Source: Sulfurimonas sp.
GTDB lineage: Bacteria; Campylobacterota; Campylobacteria; Campylobacterales; Sulfurimonadaceae
Reading direction: 5' to 3'
DNA length: 64,000 bases
NCBI RefSeq assembly: GCF_028694605.1
Contig: NZ_JAQVKP010000004.1
Span: 1-64,000 of the forward strand
Shown here: piece after piece, positions 55,630 to 64,000 of the stretch
Position numbering within the stretch: the stretch's first letter is position 1
Layout: every line of letters begins with the position of its first letter
The notes under the pieces: model-generated
Database searches by the model: none
Seen by the model: only the letters and a program-made list of their open reading frames with translations
Told to the model about the DNA's origin: nothing
Translations under genes and position numbers: made by a program

Positions 55630-55658
55630 CGTCACCCTGAACTTGATTCAGGGTCTAG
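55630..55658. repeat. dispersed hairpin repeat, copy 2
   Basis: Identical over 29 bases to 27559-27587, with CCCTGAA/TTCAGGG stem. It lies in the 279-base gap between the EAL sensor gene and the TolC-like gene; nothing else was recognised in that gap except AT-rich sequence and a run of short TTTGG/CCAAT motifs. Confidence 0.7.
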
Positions 55659-55735
55659 GTTTTGGTATTTCCACAAAAATTTCACAAAAATAGGGAATAA
55701 TAAGTTTTTTAAAACCCTAATTTCGTGGACGCTTT

Positions 55736-56977
55736 ATGAAAAAAACTCTTCTTCTTTTTCTCTCTTGTTTTACACTTTACGCAAAAACGCTCACAGTCGA
55801 TTCGTGTATTGAAGCGGCACTGCAAAATCATCCGGATATCAAAAGGCTCTCTCTAAGCAGCTTGCAAAGCGGCTCTTTGGTCGATATCGCCAAAGCCGAC
55901 TATCTGCCTCAGCTCAACCTAAATGCCCAGTACAACCCGCACAACACATTTACGCTACAGCAAAACGGTACATTTAACACCATAGAGGATGACAACTTTA
56001 TAGCAGAGGCAAAAGTGACGCAAAAGATATATGACTTTTCAAAAACCGCCTCAACCATAGAAGCGTACGAAAAAAACAAAAACGTCACTGCGCTCTCGCT
56101 TGAAGAGGCAAAATCGCTTCTTGCCTTTAGCGTAAAAAATCTCTACAACAAAGCGCTTTTCCAGACAAAAGCACTCAAGACAAGACAAAAAGACATAGAA
56201 ACAAAAGAGGAACTTTACAAACAAGCAGAAGCTCTTGTGCGTGAGGGACTAAAAACAAAGGCGGATGCTTCAAGCATGCTAAGTGCGCTCTACAACGCAA
56301 AAGATGCTTACGCTACCACAAAAGCCGAACTTGACAAGGCGGTTGCAACGCTCTTTTTGTATATGGGAGAAGAGGCGGATTTGAGCGTGACACTAGAGGA
56401 GAACGCACCCACAACGCTTCAAAGCGCAAACGCACTCGATACCATTTTTGCAAAAAATCCCTCACTTTTGGGTTTAAGCGAACAAATCACAAGAGACACG
56501 CTTCTCTACAACGCTTCAAAAGCCGCAAACTATGGCTCTGTCGATGCGGTGGCTTCTTACACTTATCAAGATTCACTTAGCAAGTATGACACTTCCATGC
56601 TCGGCATAGGCATAAACATCCCGCTCTACAGCGGCGGCAGGCTAAGTGCGCAAAATGAGTACACACGCATAGAAAAAGAGAAGACAAAAGAGTCCTACAA
56701 AGCAAAAAAACTCCAACTTGAGGAGCAGACACTCACACTTATAGCCGATTTAAAGCGTTACAAGGCAACCATTGAGGCAAAAGAAGCACTCATCAACTCA
56801 TCCCTTGCAACCAAGGAGATAGTCGAAGCACGCTACAAAGAGGGGCTTTCAACCTACATAGAGGTTTTGGATGCGGCAACTACTCACCTTCAAGCACAGC
56901 TTGGACTTCTTGAGGCGAGATTTGCGCTCCAAAACATTCAAAATAATTTAGAGTATTTACAAGGAGAGAAAAAATGA
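55736..56977 (+). CDS. TolC-family outer-membrane channel
   Basis: Outer-membrane exit duct of a tripartite exporter, 413 aa: signal peptide (about 1-16), then two repeated TolC halves with long heptad helices and the LEEAKSLLAFSVKNLYNKALF and YSGGRLSAQNEY segments. Overlaps the adaptor gene by 4 bases, so channel, adaptor, permease and ATPase form one operon. Confidence 0.88.
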   Translation: MKKTLLLFLSCFTLYAKTLTVDSCIEAALQNHPDIKRLSLSSLQSGSLVDIAKADYLPQLNLNAQYNPHNTFTLQQNGTFNTIEDDNFIAEAKVTQKIYDFSKTASTIEAYEKNKNVTALSLEEAKSLLAFSVKNLYNKALFQTKALKTRQKDIETKEELYKQAEALVREGLKTKADASSMLSALYNAKDAYATTKAELDKAVATLFLYMGEEADLSVTLEENAPTTLQSANALDTIFAKNPSLLGLSEQITRDTLLYNASKAANYGSVDAVASYTYQDSLSKYDTSMLGIGINIPLYSGGRLSAQNEYTRIEKEKTKESYKAKKLQLEEQTLTLIADLKRYKATIEAKEALINSSLATKEIVEARYKEGLSTYIEVLDAATTHLQAQLGLLEARFALQNIQNNLEYLQGEKK

Positions 56978-58119
56978 AAAGTTGGATGAAGTACATGCTT
57001 ATCGCCGCCGTTATCATCGCAGGAGGCACGCTATTTTACAAAAAAGTGTATATTGTCAAATCAACTTTTGAGATAGCACAACCCACAAAAGGCGACCTCA
57101 AAGTCTCCATCCGAGGTATCGGAAATGTTGACGCAAAAAACATCTATGCCATCACTGCACAGAGCGGAGGACGCATAGAGGAGATACATTTTGATGAGGG
57201 AATGTGGGTCAAAAAAGGGGATTTACTTCTTAGCATTGATGCGGTTGAGCTTCCATCACTCATAGGCGAGGCAAAAGCGACACTTCAAAAATCTTCTCAT
57301 GAAGCCGCTTCAGCCAAAGAGAATATAGTGAGTTTGGAGGCGCAAAAGGTGCTTCTTGAAGCTACACACGAGCGATACAAAAAGCTTTTGGAGCAAAAAT
57401 TTGTCTCTCAGGCAGAGTATGACAAAGCAAAAAGCGACATAGACAACATCAAAGCGCAGGTAAACGCACAAAAGGCAAAAATCGCCTCCGCCGCTTCAGA
57501 AGAGCAGCGTATGCAAAAAAACATAGAAGCACTCCAGACAAAGCTTGAGCGGCTTAAAGTTTACGCTCCCATCGATGGTTATGTTATCTCAAAAGAGGCG
57601 GAAAAAGCCTCTTATGTTCTGCCCTCAACCGTTATCTTCAAGATAGTTGACCCTGCCACGCTATGGGTGAGGGCGAACATAGATGAGAGAGTTGCACAAA
57701 ATGTAAAAGTGGGACAAGACGCATCCATCAAACTCCGCTCAAAACCAAACGAAAAGCTAAAAGGAACACTTCAGCGTGTAGTTGCCATGAGCAACGCCGT
57801 GACTTTGGAGCGTGAGGTAAACATCGGTTTTGACGCTACACCGGAGACTTTTTATATCAACGAACAAGCAGAGGTGAACATTCACATAGCGACACATAAA
57901 GATGTTCTAAAAGTACCGCTGAAACTTTTAAGCAAATACAGCGGTAAAAAAGGTCTCTGGGTGGCAGAGAGTGATAGAGCCTACTTCAAAGAGGTATCTG
58001 TTTTGGCGCAAAATGATGAAGAGGCGGCGATTGGCTCCGGCATAGAGATTGGTGCGGAGCTTTTAGTGCCAAAGATAAACAACAAACCGCTTAGTGATGG
58101 AATGAAGATTTTTCGATGA
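56974..58119 (+). CDS. periplasmic adaptor protein of an ABC exporter (HlyD/MacA-like)
   Basis: A 381-aa membrane fusion protein: one N-terminal span (about 5-22), a biotinyl-lipoyl-like hairpin domain (VSIRGIGNVDAKNIYAI; GRIEEIHFDEGMWVKKGD), a long coiled coil (about 100-185) and a beta-barrel (KVYAPIDGYVISKEA). It links the inner-membrane permease to the TolC-like channel. Gene order matches MacA/DevB-type systems. Confidence 0.9.
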   Translation: MKSWMKYMLIAAVIIAGGTLFYKKVYIVKSTFEIAQPTKGDLKVSIRGIGNVDAKNIYAITAQSGGRIEEIHFDEGMWVKKGDLLLSIDAVELPSLIGEAKATLQKSSHEAASAKENIVSLEAQKVLLEATHERYKKLLEQKFVSQAEYDKAKSDIDNIKAQVNAQKAKIASAASEEQRMQKNIEALQTKLERLKVYAPIDGYVISKEAEKASYVLPSTVIFKIVDPATLWVRANIDERVAQNVKVGQDASIKLRSKPNEKLKGTLQRVVAMSNAVTLEREVNIGFDATPETFYINEQAEVNIHIATHKDVLKVPLKLLSKYSGKKGLWVAESDRAYFKEVSVLAQNDEEAAIGSGIEIGAELLVPKINNKPLSDGMKIFR

Positions 58120-59261
58120 TTGATTTAGCTAAAAGAGACATAGAGCACACACTTGGCAAGTTTTTAGTCACCGCTATGGGTGTTGGGATGCTGCTTGGGA
58201 TAGTCCTTATCATGATTGGCGTTTACCGTGGGATGATGGTGGATGCAGAGATTTTGCTTGATGATATCAGTGCGGATTTATGGATAGTACAGGAAGACAC
58301 GCTTGGACCTTTTGCCGAATCATCCAGAGTTTATGAAGACCTAAAAGATATCATCTATGTGATGGAGGGCATAGAGACAAGCGAGGCGATGACCTTTCAA
58401 AACATCCAGCTTCCGCGCCCAGAAAAACCGGTGCGTGTCGTGGCGGTGGGGTATGATATAAGAGGTCTCATCAACCCTGTCAATCCAAAGAGGCTGATTG
58501 AGGGCAGAGACATTAAAAACGACCATTACGAAATCGTCGTTACAGACAAAACAGGCTTTAAGCTAGATGACAAAATCAAGCTTGGACGCAACTTCTACAC
58601 CGTTGTAGGCATCACCCACAGCACCGTCTCCAACGGCGGCGACCCGCTTGTTTATATCAGCCTCAAAGATGCTCAGGATTTGCAGTTTTCCTACTCAAAC
58701 AAAGAGATTCAAAACAATGAAGCCAGAGGGGTAAAAAACTCTGAAACATTCGTAGTCAACGTTATCGTGGCTCGTGTAAAAACAGGTTATGATGTGAACG
58801 ATGTCGCAAAAGAGATACGCAAATGGCAGCACAAAAGCGTCTATACCGCCGCACAGCAAAAGATGATTTTGACAAAAAATCTTATAGAAAAATCAGCAAA
58901 ACAGATAGGACTTTTTACCGCTATTTTGATTGTAGTTTCTACCATCATCATCGCACTTATCATCTACACCATGACACTGGAGAAGATGAAGGAGATTTCT
59001 ATTATGAAGCTAATGGGGCTTCCAAACTTGCTTATCATCTCCATGATTGTCAAAGAGACGCTGCTTCTTGGCGTTTTTGCTTTTATCTTTGGAAACATCT
59101 TCTCTCATCTCACTTATGACAAGTTTCCAAAACGCATCGTGCTTGAGATACCGGATGCGTGGGCGCTTTTTGGTGTCGTTATCATCGCTTCCATACTCGC
59201 CTCTTTTGTAGGTGTCAAAAAAGTTATCAGCGCCGACCCCTCAGCGGCGATAGGAGGGTGA
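58116..59261 (+). CDS. ABC exporter permease (FtsX/MacB-like, DevC type)
   Basis: A 381-aa permease with one N-terminal span (about 18-40), a periplasmic domain (about 45-265) and three C-terminal spans (about 270-375), the type VII (MacB/LolCE) layout. MacB proper is fused to its ATPase; here the ATPase is separate, as in DevC/LolC systems. The ATGA overlap with the adaptor gene and 1-base gap to the ATPase gene show one transcript. Confidence 0.85.
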   Translation: MIDLAKRDIEHTLGKFLVTAMGVGMLLGIVLIMIGVYRGMMVDAEILLDDISADLWIVQEDTLGPFAESSRVYEDLKDIIYVMEGIETSEAMTFQNIQLPRPEKPVRVVAVGYDIRGLINPVNPKRLIEGRDIKNDHYEIVVTDKTGFKLDDKIKLGRNFYTVVGITHSTVSNGGDPLVYISLKDAQDLQFSYSNKEIQNNEARGVKNSETFVVNVIVARVKTGYDVNDVAKEIRKWQHKSVYTAAQQKMILTKNLIEKSAKQIGLFTAILIVVSTIIIALIIYTMTLEKMKEISIMKLMGLPNLLIISMIVKETLLLGVFAFIFGNIFSHLTYDKFPKRIVLEIPDAWALFGVVIIASILASFVGVKKVISADPSAAIGG

Positions 59262-59262
59262 A

Positions 59263-59976
59263 ATGCAAAAAGAAACAGCCATAAAAGTAGAAAACTTGGT
59301 CAAAAACTTCGGTAAAGGCGACAACCTTGTCAAAGTCATAGAAAATGCCTCGTTTGAGATAAAAAAAGGGGAACTAGTAGCCCTCATAGCTCCAAGCGGT
59401 GCAGGAAAAACCACGCTTCTTATGATGATAGGATGCGTGCAAGAGCCTACAAGCGGAGAGATTTGGTTGGGAGAAGATAAAGTTTACGACAACAGATGGA
59501 CGGCTAAAGATACACGTAAAATCCGCCGAGAAAAGATAGGCTTTATCTTCCAAGCCCACTATCTCATACCATTTTTAAACATTATAGAAAACATCACGCT
59601 TCTGCCGCAAACCAACAAAGTAAGCGAAAAAGCAGCAAAACAAAAAGCGATGGAACTCTTGGAGTACCTCGACATCGCCGATAAAGCCCACGCCATGCCA
59701 TCACAGCTCTCAGGCGGACAAAACCAAAGAGTAGCCATCGCCAGAGCATTAGCCAACAACCCCCAAATCATCCTAGCCGACGAACCAACCGCCGCCCTTG
59801 ATGCCCAGCGTTCCATAAGTGTTATCAAGATGCTCAAAAAAATAGCCGAGGAACAAAATGTCGCCATTATTACCGTAACCCACGACGACCGCATCCTTCC
59901 ATATTTTGACAAAATCATGAAGATAGAAAACAGAGGGATTATTTTTCATACGCTAGATGCTGAGAGGATTATCTAA
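59263..59976 (+). CDS. ABC exporter ATPase (MacB/LolD/DevA type)
   Basis: A 237-aa ATPase: Walker A APSGAGKTT, signature LSGGQNQR, Walker B ILADEPTAALD and the H-loop THDDR. It powers the preceding permease. The substrate of the exporter is unknown; peptides, siderophores, lipids or metal-related compounds are all possible for the type. Confidence 0.9.
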   Translation: MQKETAIKVENLVKNFGKGDNLVKVIENASFEIKKGELVALIAPSGAGKTTLLMMIGCVQEPTSGEIWLGEDKVYDNRWTAKDTRKIRREKIGFIFQAHYLIPFLNIIENITLLPQTNKVSEKAAKQKAMELLEYLDIADKAHAMPSQLSGGQNQRVAIARALANNPQIILADEPTAALDAQRSISVIKMLKKIAEEQNVAIITVTHDDRILPYFDKIMKIENRGIIFHTLDAERII

Positions 59977-60035
59977 TCCACAATTATTTCACTACTTTGT
60001 ATCATAATGTGTCAAATCAAAACTAAGGATACAAA

Positions 60036-60284
60036 ATGAAGAAAATTTTACTCGCGTTAGTGCTACTTGGTACTTTTAGTATGGCAGAGGAGAGTTTTGC
60101 TGCACATGAAGCAAAAATGCAACAGATGCAGGAGCGTACTCAAAAGCAAGACGGTACAGGAGAGCAAAAAAGAAACAAAAACCAAAATCGCTCAGGAAAA
60201 TCAGAGCAGTCAGGTTCAGGTCCAAAAGACGGTACCGGCAACCAGTACAAAGGTGCAAACGGCAGCGGCGGCGGGAGAAGATAG
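60036..60284 (+). CDS. small exported low-complexity protein
   Basis: An 82-aa exported protein: signal peptide (about 1-17, ending FSMA), a short helix (SFAAHEAKMQQMQERTQ) and a glycine-, serine-, asparagine- and lysine-rich tail with repeated KDGTG/QDGTG motifs. AGGA 7 bases before the ATG supports the call. It sits between the exporter and the two-component system. It resembles small periplasmic proteins that accompany metal-stress or envelope-stress sensors, but I can only say it is secreted and disordered; it could also be exporter cargo. Confidence 0.68.
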   Translation: MKKILLALVLLGTFSMAEESFAAHEAKMQQMQERTQKQDGTGEQKRNKNQNRSGKSEQSGSGPKDGTGNQYKGANGSGGGRR

Positions 60285-60358
60285 GGTGGAAATTCACTCA
60301 AACGGTATAATGCAGCAGATGCAGATGAAAAGCGTTTATGCATAAAAAAGATTTTAGG

Positions 60359-60372
60359 TATAATCTTTTATG
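60359..60372 (+). promoter_or_regulatory. -10 box directly before the response-regulator start
   Basis: TATAAT (60359-60364) ends 5 bases before the ATG at 60370; flanking AAAAGATT (60346-60353) and AATCTTTT (60362-60369) are inverted repeats. If used, the transcript would begin at or beside the ATG and be leaderless. No good ribosome-binding site is present. Confidence 0.4.
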
Positions 60373-61032
60373 AAAATTTTATACCTAGAAGATGATATTG
60401 CCCTCTCAGAGACGATTACGGAGTTTTTGTGCGATGAGGGATTTGAAGTGGTAAGTGTTTATGACGGCGAAGAGGCTTTGGAAGCGATTTACAGAGACAA
60501 TTTCGACATGCTTTTGCTAGATGTCAATGTCCCTCACATCAATGGATTTAAGCTTCTTCAAGAGTTGCGTGGTGCAAACATAACAACGCCTGCTATCTTT
60601 ACCACTTCACTCAACAGTATAGACGACCTCTCAAAAGGATATGACGTCGGTGCGGATGACTACATCAAAAAACCTTTTGTTTTAAAAGAGCTGCTTTTTC
60701 GTATCAAAGCACTTTTAAAGCGGGAGTTTAAGATTCAAAACGAAGTGACGCAAATCACGCAAGGTATCAACTTCAACACACTTACTCATGAACTGATTTT
60801 GCATGACCAAAAAGTGCTGCTTCACCCAAAAGAGGTTTTGCTTTTAAAACTGCTCCTCAAACATAAAAACGAATGCGTCTCTTTTGAAGAAATTTACCAA
60901 AATGTCTGGTCTTTTGAATCTCCACACAGCGATATGAGTCTTAGAACCTACATAAAAAACCTGCGCAAACATCTCGGAAAAGAGAGGATTTTAAGTATTA
61001 AAAAAGTGGGGTACAAATTTGTACAAGAGTGA
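60370..61032 (+). CDS. OmpR-family response regulator
   Basis: A 220-aa regulator: receiver domain (1-118) with phosphoacceptor Asp51 (LLLDVNVP), acidic pair Glu7/Asp8, conserved Lys101 (YIKKPF), and a C-terminal winged helix (about 130-218, RTYIKNLRKHLG). It probably controls the exporter and/or its small secreted neighbour. The gene overlaps the kinase gene by 14 bases. Confidence 0.92.
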   Translation: MKILYLEDDIALSETITEFLCDEGFEVVSVYDGEEALEAIYRDNFDMLLLDVNVPHINGFKLLQELRGANITTPAIFTTSLNSIDDLSKGYDVGADDYIKKPFVLKELLFRIKALLKREFKIQNEVTQITQGINFNTLTHELILHDQKVLLHPKEVLLLKLLLKHKNECVSFEEIYQNVWSFESPHSDMSLRTYIKNLRKHLGKERILSIKKVGYKFVQE

Positions 61033-62167
61033 AAAACAGACTATTTTTTATGTGCTTGGTCTCTACCTCAGCTCCACGCTCCTGCTTATTTTTACACTTT
61101 TTAGCAGCTACTATCTCTACAAACTTGATGAGCGTGAACATCAAGAGAAGAGAGTTTTAAAAGATTATGCTTTAGTGCTTGAGGAGAAGCTTCTTGGGGT
61201 TCATAAAAACAGCGACACAAGGTACGAATACCCACGATTTAGAGAATTTCAAAGCGCTATTTACGACATAGATAAAAACCTCATCTTCTCAACACTCCAA
61301 AAAATGCCTAAAAATCTGGAACAGGAGTTTTTTTTTCAAGGAGACAATGTTTATTACATCGCTCCGCTAAAACCATACTATCTCGGCGGTGCGTATGCCG
61401 TGATAGAGAAAAAACAAGAGCCGCTTCACATCATAGGCGATATTGTTATAGCCGCTCTTCTTGTTGTTCTAATCGCTCTTGTAACTTCTTTTTTTCTTGT
61501 AAAACTTGTCTTGCGACCTCTGCGCAGCACGCTGCATCTGCTTGACAACTTTATCAAAGAGACCACGCACGAGCTTAACACACCCATCACGACTATTCTT
61601 ACCAACATTGAAACACTTGGCAGTGAAGAGTGTGACGAAAAGTCTATGAAAAAGCTCCAACGCATCAAAACAGCGTCCATGACTATCTCCAATCTTTATC
61701 AGGATTTGGTCTATCTGCTTCTAAACCATCAAGTCGCATCACAAAACCAAACGCTTAACCTCTCAGAAATTGTGCGCCAAAGAGTACATTACTTCTTGGA
61801 CACGGCAAATGCAAAAAAACTCACGCTTGATGTAACACTCCAAGATAATGTTCTCTTTTTTGCCGACAGACAAAAGATGGAGCGTCTCATCGACAACATT
61901 CTCTCAAACGCCATAAAGTACACCAACAAAGCCACCACCATCACCATTACGTTATTGCCATCTTCTTTTGTGATACAAGACGAGGGGAATGGCATGAGCC
62001 AAGAAGAGATAAACAGGATTTTTGAGCGATACAGCAGATTTGACAAAACACAGGGCGGTTTTGGCATCGGTTACAGCATTATCAAGTCTATCGTTGATGA
62101 GTACGGCATACGTATTGTTATAGATTCGGAGCAAAAAAAAGGAACAAAGGTAACACTCACATGGTAA
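61019..62167 (+). CDS. sensor histidine kinase
   Basis: A 382-aa inner-membrane kinase: spans at about 10-32 and 140-165, a small periplasmic loop of about 105 residues, HisKA with His184 (THELNTP), and the ATPase core with N-box (NILSNAIKYT), G1 (DEGNGM) and G2 (GFGIGYSI). There is no typical HAMP domain between span 2 and the His helix. Starts at TTG within the response regulator gene, with GGGG upstream. It overlaps the cytochrome gene by 7 bases. Confidence 0.9.
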   Translation: MYKSEKQTIFYVLGLYLSSTLLLIFTLFSSYYLYKLDEREHQEKRVLKDYALVLEEKLLGVHKNSDTRYEYPRFREFQSAIYDIDKNLIFSTLQKMPKNLEQEFFFQGDNVYYIAPLKPYYLGGAYAVIEKKQEPLHIIGDIVIAALLVVLIALVTSFFLVKLVLRPLRSTLHLLDNFIKETTHELNTPITTILTNIETLGSEECDEKSMKKLQRIKTASMTISNLYQDLVYLLLNHQVASQNQTLNLSEIVRQRVHYFLDTANAKKLTLDVTLQDNVLFFADRQKMERLIDNILSNAIKYTNKATTITITLLPSSFVIQDEGNGMSQEEINRIFERYSRFDKTQGGFGIGYSIIKSIVDEYGIRIVIDSEQKKGTKVTLTW

Positions 62168-62487
62168 AAATAACGCTTCTTATCCTTACACTTGCAACTT
62201 TTATGAGTGCCTCAAGCTTTGAAGAGAACTGCCTAAAATGCCACAGCAAAGACTTCAAATTTGCAATGATGATGAAAAAATACACCCAAAATCATAGCAG
62301 CGAACGAAAAATCAAAGAGGCAATCTTTGACTACCTCAAAAACCCGAGTGCCGACAAATCCGTTCTCCCGTACGAGTACATCAACAGATTTGGCGTCAAA
62401 GAAAAAACAACTCTCGACGATGCAACGCTAAGAGAGATGATAGATATCTACTACAAAATGTTTAACATCAAAGAGAGGATTTATTAG
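62161..62487 (+). CDS. small monohaem c-type cytochrome
   Basis: A 108-aa exported protein: signal peptide (about 1-18), haem motif CLKCH (Cys24, Cys27, His28) close to the mature N-terminus and Met residues (MMMKKY) as possible axial ligands. One haem. It is coupled to the histidine kinase, which suggests a redox input or an output in respiration; this is inference. It converges on the DUF808 gene. Confidence 0.82.
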   Translation: MVKITLLILTLATFMSASSFEENCLKCHSKDFKFAMMMKKYTQNHSSERKIKEAIFDYLKNPSADKSVLPYEYINRFGVKEKTTLDDATLREMIDIYYKMFNIKERIY

Positions 62488-62489
62488 AC

Positions 62490-63341
62490 TTACTTCCCTC
62501 TCACCATATAAAAAACCTTTACAACCGCCAAAACAACCGCACCGATAACCAATCCAAGCAGCATTTCATTGACTATGGCAGGAACACCCTCTAAAAAGTA
62601 GTGGTGCAAAAACTCCACCTTGTGCGCAATGATGCCGCCACCAACCAAAATCATGGCAAAAGTTCCCACAAACGCAAGCGTTTTTATCACTTTTGGCATA
62701 GCATTTATAAGTAAAGCACCGCTTCTCTCATACCCTTTACCGATAAGCCAAAAACCGACATTATCCATCCGCACTATCATTGCAACAAACCCGTAAACCC
62801 CAAAAGTAGCCACCAAAGCCACTATAACCGTAGAGACAGCCTGTACCCCAAAAGATTTCTCCGCCACAGCAGCAAGAGCGATAACGACTATCTCCACAGA
62901 GAGGATAAAGTCAGTCAAAACCGCCGACTTGATTTTTTCTTTTTCAATCTCCAAAATAGTCTCAGGCGTGGAGTTCAGCAGCTCCTCTTTATCTTCATGA
63001 TGTTCTTTGTGTAAAAGCCACTCCTCTATCTTCTCCACCCCCTCATAAAGCAAAAAAAGCGCACCAAAAACAAGGATAACCGTGATAAGAGCAGGAGCAA
63101 CCGCACTTAAGACAAAAGCCACAGGCAAGATAATCACCTTATTTTTAAGCGACCCCTTAGTAATAGCCCAGATAACCGCCAACTCCCTAGACTGCTCAAA
63201 CCCAGTCGCCTTTTGTGCATTTACCGCCAAATCATCCCCAAGTATCGCCGCCGTCTTTTTAGTAGCCATCTTGCTAGCCACCGCCACATCATCAGCAAGC
63301 ATTGCAATATCATCTAAAAGTAAAAAAATTCCTGATGCCAT
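62490..63341 (-). CDS. DUF808 family membrane protein (YedI-like)
   Basis: A 283-aa membrane protein with the family start MASGIFLLLDDIAMLADDVAV, the KMATKKTAAILGDDLAVNA segment and several hydrophobic spans (about 70-105, 150-190, 230-275). No function is known. It has a 10-base gap to the MFS gene and is in the same direction, so both may be co-transcribed. Confidence 0.88.
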   Translation of the reverse strand: MASGIFLLLDDIAMLADDVAVASKMATKKTAAILGDDLAVNAQKATGFEQSRELAVIWAITKGSLKNKVIILPVAFVLSAVAPALITVILVFGALFLLYEGVEKIEEWLLHKEHHEDKEELLNSTPETILEIEKEKIKSAVLTDFILSVEIVVIALAAVAEKSFGVQAVSTVIVALVATFGVYGFVAMIVRMDNVGFWLIGKGYERSGALLINAMPKVIKTLAFVGTFAMILVGGGIIAHKVEFLHHYFLEGVPAIVNEMLLGLVIGAVVLAVVKVFYMVRGK

Positions 63342-63351
63342 TTATCTCCCC

Positions 63352-64000
63352 TTATTTTAAATTCTGCGTTTTCAAAATCCAACGCACATAAAACGCACCC
63401 ACTAAAAACCCTGCTCCCATGAGCCATGTTATGAACTCCAGCGAGTAACCGTCCGTTGCCAAAAATCCTATCATAAAAGATGTAAATGTCGCCATAGACA
63501 AAAAGAGCATGTCATTGTATGCCACTATGCGTCCGTAGTATTTTTTATCTATATTTTTTTGCAAAAGCGTGTAAGTGTGCGACCAGAGCGTTGTTGTAAA
63601 AAAGCCCACTATCACACTTGCAAAGAGCGAGAGGTAAAAATGCTCCATCATATACGCCCAGAGCCAAATCGCAAAGCCTTGTGCGACAAAAACATAAACC
63701 AGCCTCTTGTCGTTGACAAATCTGCCCATGATGATAGGTCCGACCACAAGCCCCAAAGCTCTAAAAGCATGCAAAAGCCCAAGCGCAAGCGATGTTGCGA
63801 TAATGGAAGCGTAGTATTTCTCCACCATCAAAGCCACCAGCGCATCAAATGCAGTCAAACCTACAAATGCATGAAGTGCCATCAGATGAAGCGCATGCGG
63901 ATTTTTTTTGAGATACCTAAATGTATCGCCCATCATCCGCAACAAACTCTCCTTGCTTTTTATAAAATCCGTCTCAAGCCTTAGCGTATAAAGAAGCCAA
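63352..64000 (-). CDS. MFS transporter, C-terminal part (cut by window edge)
   Basis: The frame stays open to the last base of the window, so the start lies beyond it; a TTG at 63945 is not the true start. The visible 215 residues form about five to six membrane segments, preceded by a basic cytosolic loop (SKESLLRMMGDTFRYLKKN), the C-terminal half of a major facilitator superfamily transporter. GRFVNDKR in the loop between spans fits MFS signature loops. Substrate unknown. Confidence 0.82.
   Translation of the reverse strand, partial: WLLYTLRLETDFIKSKESLLRMMGDTFRYLKKNPHALHLMALHAFVGLTAFDALVALMVEKYYASIIATSLALGLLHAFRALGLVVGPIIMGRFVNDKRLVYVFVAQGFAIWLWAYMMEHFYLSLFASVIVGFFTTTLWSHTYTLLQKNIDKKYYGRIVAYNDMLFLSMATFTSFMIGFLATDGYSLEFITWLMGAGFLVGAFYVRWILKTQNLK

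Noticed and set aside
60067-60345. A 92-codon frame overlapping the small exported protein
   Set aside because: It covers the same DNA in another frame, lacks a ribosome-binding site, and the 60036 frame has both a signal peptide and AGGA.

Overview
The window is a chromosomal segment of a Campylobacterota (Epsilonproteobacteria) bacterium, most like Sulfurimonas or a close relative. This is judged from protein character and gene order (xseB / nitrilase-like / ThiF-like run, LemA-DUF3137-EI24 run, CZB-domain chemoreceptor, SulP transporter, CXXCH cytochrome), low GC, dense short operons, frequent TTG/GTG starts, and promoters with a good TATAAT -10 box but usually no clear -35. The genus is an inference; no rRNA lies in the window.

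Layout. 88-6544 (minus): a small unknown gene, then a run read rluD-type pseudouridine synthase > FN3 lipoprotein > trmB > ftsE > ftsX > EnvC-like regulator (divisome and septal wall cleavage). 6592-7704: rodA. 7738-8357: six minus-strand tRNAs (Lys-Asp-Val-Glu-Val-Asp) behind a consensus promoter. 8432-9520: cinA-like. 9628-13282: ileS, a 40-residue membrane peptide, and a decayed toxin-antitoxin module bounded by 15-bp direct repeats. 13286-19607: gatA, a CXXC metal-binding protein, an RMD1-family protein, guaB, a SLAC1/TehA-type channel. 19664-19805: a multi-hairpin element before metY-metX-xseB-nitrilase-like-ThiF-like. 24492-27494: an HTH regulator divergent from a soluble CZB chemoreceptor, then a DUF4143-type ATPase. 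27673-33171: dapC, unknown, murC, unknown, mutS2. 33211-34092: a frameshifted outer-membrane barrel gene divergent from a small HTH regulator with two shared operator-like sites. 34119-43134: a flavoprotein, YjbR, dGTPase, LemA/DUF3137/EI24, a UvrD-type helicase, rubrerythrin, a host-attachment-like protein. 43165-43428: a 264-bp element with perfect 29-bp terminal inverted repeats. 43581-47868: valS and a SulP transporter. 47820-55456: flgH with a transglutaminase-like protein and an EAL protein, yqeY, a MATE exporter that appears to start at ATT, and a membrane EAL protein. 55736-62487: TolC-adaptor-permease-ATPase exporter, a small secreted protein, a two-component system and a monohaem cytochrome. 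62490-64000: DUF808 protein and a partial MFS transporter.

Most of the window is ordinary core genome. No CRISPR array, phage, rRNA or complete insertion sequence was seen. The points most worth following are the probable ATT start of the MATE gene, the frameshifted barrel gene and its regulator, the decayed toxin with an intact antitoxin, the 264-bp inverted-repeat element, the structured region before metY, and the exporter / small secreted protein / sensor / cytochrome locus.
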